Positions 62,170 through 64,000 of a stretch of DNA of 64,000 nt are shown piece after piece (positions within the stretch are counted from its first letter, which is position 1; each line of letters begins with the position of its first letter). The position numbers and the translations under genes are program-made. Location of the stretch: positions 25,149-89,148 of the IMG/VR virus record IMGVR_UViG_3300042562_001598, one strand, 5' to 3'. This DNA is from a virus. The notes beneath the pieces are model-generated. The model was not told where the DNA came from, did not search any database, and saw only the letters and a program-made list of their open reading frames with translations.

Positions 62170-62737
62170 TTCACACGATGAAATTAAAAAATTACTAAAA
62201 GCTTCAAGAACCTTATTAAGTAATGATAAATTAAATGAAGACATTAATACTATTAGAAAACAATATAGTCTTCTAACTGAAGATGATACTACTACTAAAT
62301 TAGATTTGTCTAAATCTGTTGAAGATAAAATTGATGATGATACCGAAAGTAGTGATGATAAATCTCAAACTTATAGAATTTCAGGTGGATTATTATCATT
62401 ACATGGTAAAAGTCAAACAGACTTAGAATTAACTACAGATGAAAAATTAGCGTTCCAAGAAACTATGGATGATTTTGTTGCGGAAGTTGCGGATTTAGTT
62501 GATTTCAATAAGTTAAATGTTTATCCAAATAATGTTGAATGGTCTGGTAAAATTATTGACGCTAATATTGATTTCTTCTTTTCAATAGGTGAGGAAAATG
62601 GTGTTTATATTAATGGTGATATGATAAAAACGGATGATGAATTTTTAGAAATGATTAATAAATTAAAAACTTTTTACGAAAAATTTAAATCAAAATGGGC
62701 TACTATATTAGCTGATAGAAAAAAAACGATTAAGTAA
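62162..62737 (+). CDS. Hypothetical acidic protein
   Basis: A 191-residue soluble protein starting eight bases inside the amidase-like gene. It has an N-terminal helix, a low-complexity acidic linker (KIDDDTESSDDKSQTYRISG) and a C-terminal alpha/beta region (FFFSIGEENGVYINGDMI, then KLKTFYEKFKSKWATI). I do not recognise a family. It is in the same run as the amidase and lipoprotein-like genes and starts by overlap, so it may help them or be a virion protein. Confidence 0.55.
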   Translation: MNSSHDEIKKLLKASRTLLSNDKLNEDINTIRKQYSLLTEDDTTTKLDLSKSVEDKIDDDTESSDDKSQTYRISGGLLSLHGKSQTDLELTTDEKLAFQETMDDFVAEVADLVDFNKLNVYPNNVEWSGKIIDANIDFFFSIGEENGVYINGDMIKTDDEFLEMINKLKTFYEKFKSKWATILADRKKTIK

Positions 62738-62738
62738 T

Positions 62739-63368
62739 ATGAAGAATTTTTTAAATTCTATTGACCTTAAAACTCTATTAATTATAGGGTTAATAATTTT
62801 ATTAGTATTTAGTAAAGGTTGTAAAGACGATAATGATGTTAAAGGTGGTACTACAACTATTGGAGGTAAAACATATCAAGATGTCAAACATACAGTGGAT
62901 ACTATTATAGTTCCAAAAATTCAAATTGAATACAGACCTGGTAAGACTATTTATAAAGAGAGACCTATATTTGTTTCAATGCCAAGAGAAGTTGATACTG
63001 CGTTTATATTAAAAGATTATTATTCTAAAGTTGTTTATAAAGACACTTTAAAGTTAAAAGATAGTTTAGGTTACATATCAGTTATTGATACTATTAGTGA
63101 GAATAAAATAAAAGGTAGAGTTTGGAATTCACAGGTTAATCAAATAATAATTAAAGATACTAAAATAGTTAAAGAAATACCGGTTAATCAATTATATATT
63201 GGGGGTGTTGCCGGATTTGATAGAGTTAATATTGTTAATTATGTTGGTCCTACTTTAACATTGAAAACAAAAAAAGATAAGTTATATTCTTTAGGTGTTG
63301 GATATGGAACAAATAAACAAATATCTATCCAAGGTGGGATATTTTGGAAAATAAAACTAAAAAAATAA
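62739..63368 (+). CDS. Membrane-anchored/lipoprotein-like protein
   Basis: A 209-residue protein. Residues about 12-28 are hydrophobic and end at a cysteine (LLIIGLIILLVFSKGC), which could be a membrane anchor or an imperfect lipobox. The residue before Cys is Gly but the -3 residue is Ser. The exposed part is Lys/Asp-rich beta and coil, and the C-terminus (VNQLYIGGVAGFDRVNIV, then LYSLGVGYGTNKQISIQGG) resembles outer-membrane beta strands. This layout could suit a spanin-like or host-envelope protein. The next gene overlaps its stop (TAATG). Confidence 0.55.
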   Translation: MKNFLNSIDLKTLLIIGLIILLVFSKGCKDDNDVKGGTTTIGGKTYQDVKHTVDTIIVPKIQIEYRPGKTIYKERPIFVSMPREVDTAFILKDYYSKVVYKDTLKLKDSLGYISVIDTISENKIKGRVWNSQVNQIIIKDTKIVKEIPVNQLYIGGVAGFDRVNIVNYVGPTLTLKTKKDKLYSLGVGYGTNKQISIQGGIFWKIKLKK

Positions 63369-63613
63369 TGGCACTTACATCTACAGAAAAAAAAGAAATT
63401 GAAGTCTTGATTAGAAAAGAAATTAAAGATTTCTTGGGGTCTAACACTGTTCAACAACATGAACAAAAGATTATTGATATGTTATCTAAAGAATTGAAAC
63501 GAGGTAAACTTGAAGGTGATGTTAAAGACATTGTTGTAAAAGTTTTTAGAGAATTCTATAACTTTATGTGGACTCAAAGAGGGTATTGGGAACCAAGACT
63601 AAAAAACGCTTAA
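63368..63613 (+). CDS. Small helical protein, hypothetical
   Basis: An 81-residue protein. ATG at 63368 overlaps the previous stop (TAATG) and is preferred over an upstream TTG. It is a charged helical bundle (KKEIEVLIRKEIKDFLGSNT, then HEQKIIDMLSKELKRG), ending with the Trp/Tyr/Arg-rich WTQRGYWEPRLKNA. No family can be named. It lies one base before the next gene. Confidence 0.6.
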   Translation: MALTSTEKKEIEVLIRKEIKDFLGSNTVQQHEQKIIDMLSKELKRGKLEGDVKDIVVKVFREFYNFMWTQRGYWEPRLKNA

Positions 63614-63614
63614 A

Positions 63615-64000
63615 ATGGGAAATTTTACAGATAATTTAAAAAGTGCTATTCCAGGTGAGATGGCTAAAGCTGGTGTGCTTAGTAAAGGTACTGAAGGTAT
63701 GTTAGCTTCAAGTGAATTTGTTAGAGGTTTAGGTGAAGACGAAGAAGTTGAAGAAGCGACAGGCGCTGGTTCAGCTGGGCAAATATCTCAACCATTATTT
63801 TCTAAAGTTGAAGCTACTGAAGCGACAGGGTCTGGGTCTTCAGGTTCATATGAAACTCCGGCGGCTTGGGCTAAAACTATGAGTAAAAAAAATTGGAGAG
63901 GTAAATCAAAACCATTAATACCTGGAGGTAAATTCGTCCAAGTAAAATCTAAATGTAAAAAGTTTCCATATTGTAATCAGGGTGATATTAAAGCTTTGAA
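63615..64000 (+). CDS. Structural-type protein of unknown function (3' partial)
   Basis: The first 128 codons of a gene that continues beyond the window. The product has Gly/Ser/Ala-rich stretches (VEEATGAGSAGQISQPLF, then ATEATGSGSSGSYETPAAWA). These are followed by a basic segment with WRGKSKPLIPGGKFVQVK, CKKFPYCNQGDIKAL. This is the style of small virion-associated proteins in T4-like phages with a linker and a Cys-containing tail, but I cannot name the family. It starts two bases after the previous stop codon. Confidence 0.55.
   Translation, partial: MGNFTDNLKSAIPGEMAKAGVLSKGTEGMLASSEFVRGLGEDEEVEEATGAGSAGQISQPLFSKVEATEATGSGSSGSYETPAAWAKTMSKKNWRGKSKPLIPGGKFVQVKSKCKKFPYCNQGDIKAL

Overview
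This window is almost certainly part of the genome of a large T4-like contractile-tailed phage (myovirus, probably jumbo-class) that infects a member of the Bacteroidetes. The T4 relationship comes from a recognisable T4-type core. The replication and recombination genes are a gp32-like single-strand binding protein, UvsX-like recombinase, RNase H/flap exonuclease, gp41-like DnaB helicase, DnaG-type primase, and gp47/gp46 (SbcD/SbcC-like). Class Ia ribonucleotide reductase and the baseplate wedge series gp53-gp25-gp6 are also present. The Bacteroidetes host is inferred from three things: very AT-rich DNA without clear Shine-Dalgarno sites, several promoters matching the Bacteroidetes pattern TTTG-N19/20-TAnnTTTG, and a tail protein built from SprB-like repeats, a family typical of Bacteroidetes surface proteins. 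All genes are on the + strand except two small tail-fibre-type genes at 45.0-45.8 kb. Both window edges cut genes.

Layout. 0-10.6 kb: baseplate hub genes, namely a partial baseplate protein with an inserted OmpA-like domain, a LysM/gp53-like wedge protein, a 2125-residue hub with a lysozyme/glucosaminidase-like C-terminus, and two small proteins. 10.6-19.9 kb: DNA metabolism (ssb, uvsX, an RHH protein plus HNH endonuclease insert, flap exonuclease, DnaB, nrdB, nrdA). 19.9-44.4 kb: gp25, gp6, then large wedge, tail and fibre proteins, including one with an internal block of membrane-like helices, a PKD-like protein and SprB-type repeat fibres. 44.4-45.8 kb: RuvC-like resolvase, a bidirectional terminator, and the reverse-strand Pro-Thr-repeat cassette. 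45.9-54.9 kb: primase, RecB-like nuclease, small early-type genes, and gp47 and gp46 with a small-gene insert between them. 54.9-58.9 kb: an unusual four-gene cluster with an SF2 helicase split over two genes and an N6-adenine methyltransferase split or duplicated over two genes. Three Bacteroidetes-type promoters drive it. 58.9-60.3 kb: a hypothetical protein and a primary-type sigma factor. 60.3-64 kb: membrane proteins, an amidase-like protein, a lipoprotein-like protein and the start of a structural-type gene.

How it fits together. The early and middle genes appear to be read by host-type promoters. Many structural and replication genes instead have an ATATTTAT-containing element just upstream of the start codon. 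That element is a candidate target for the phage sigma factor or another late specificity, but this is inference. The 54.9-58.9 kb helicase/methyltransferase cluster is the best candidate for an unusual system, either an antirestriction/DNA-modification module or a restriction-like one. All family assignments come from reading motifs and gene order; no database search was run.
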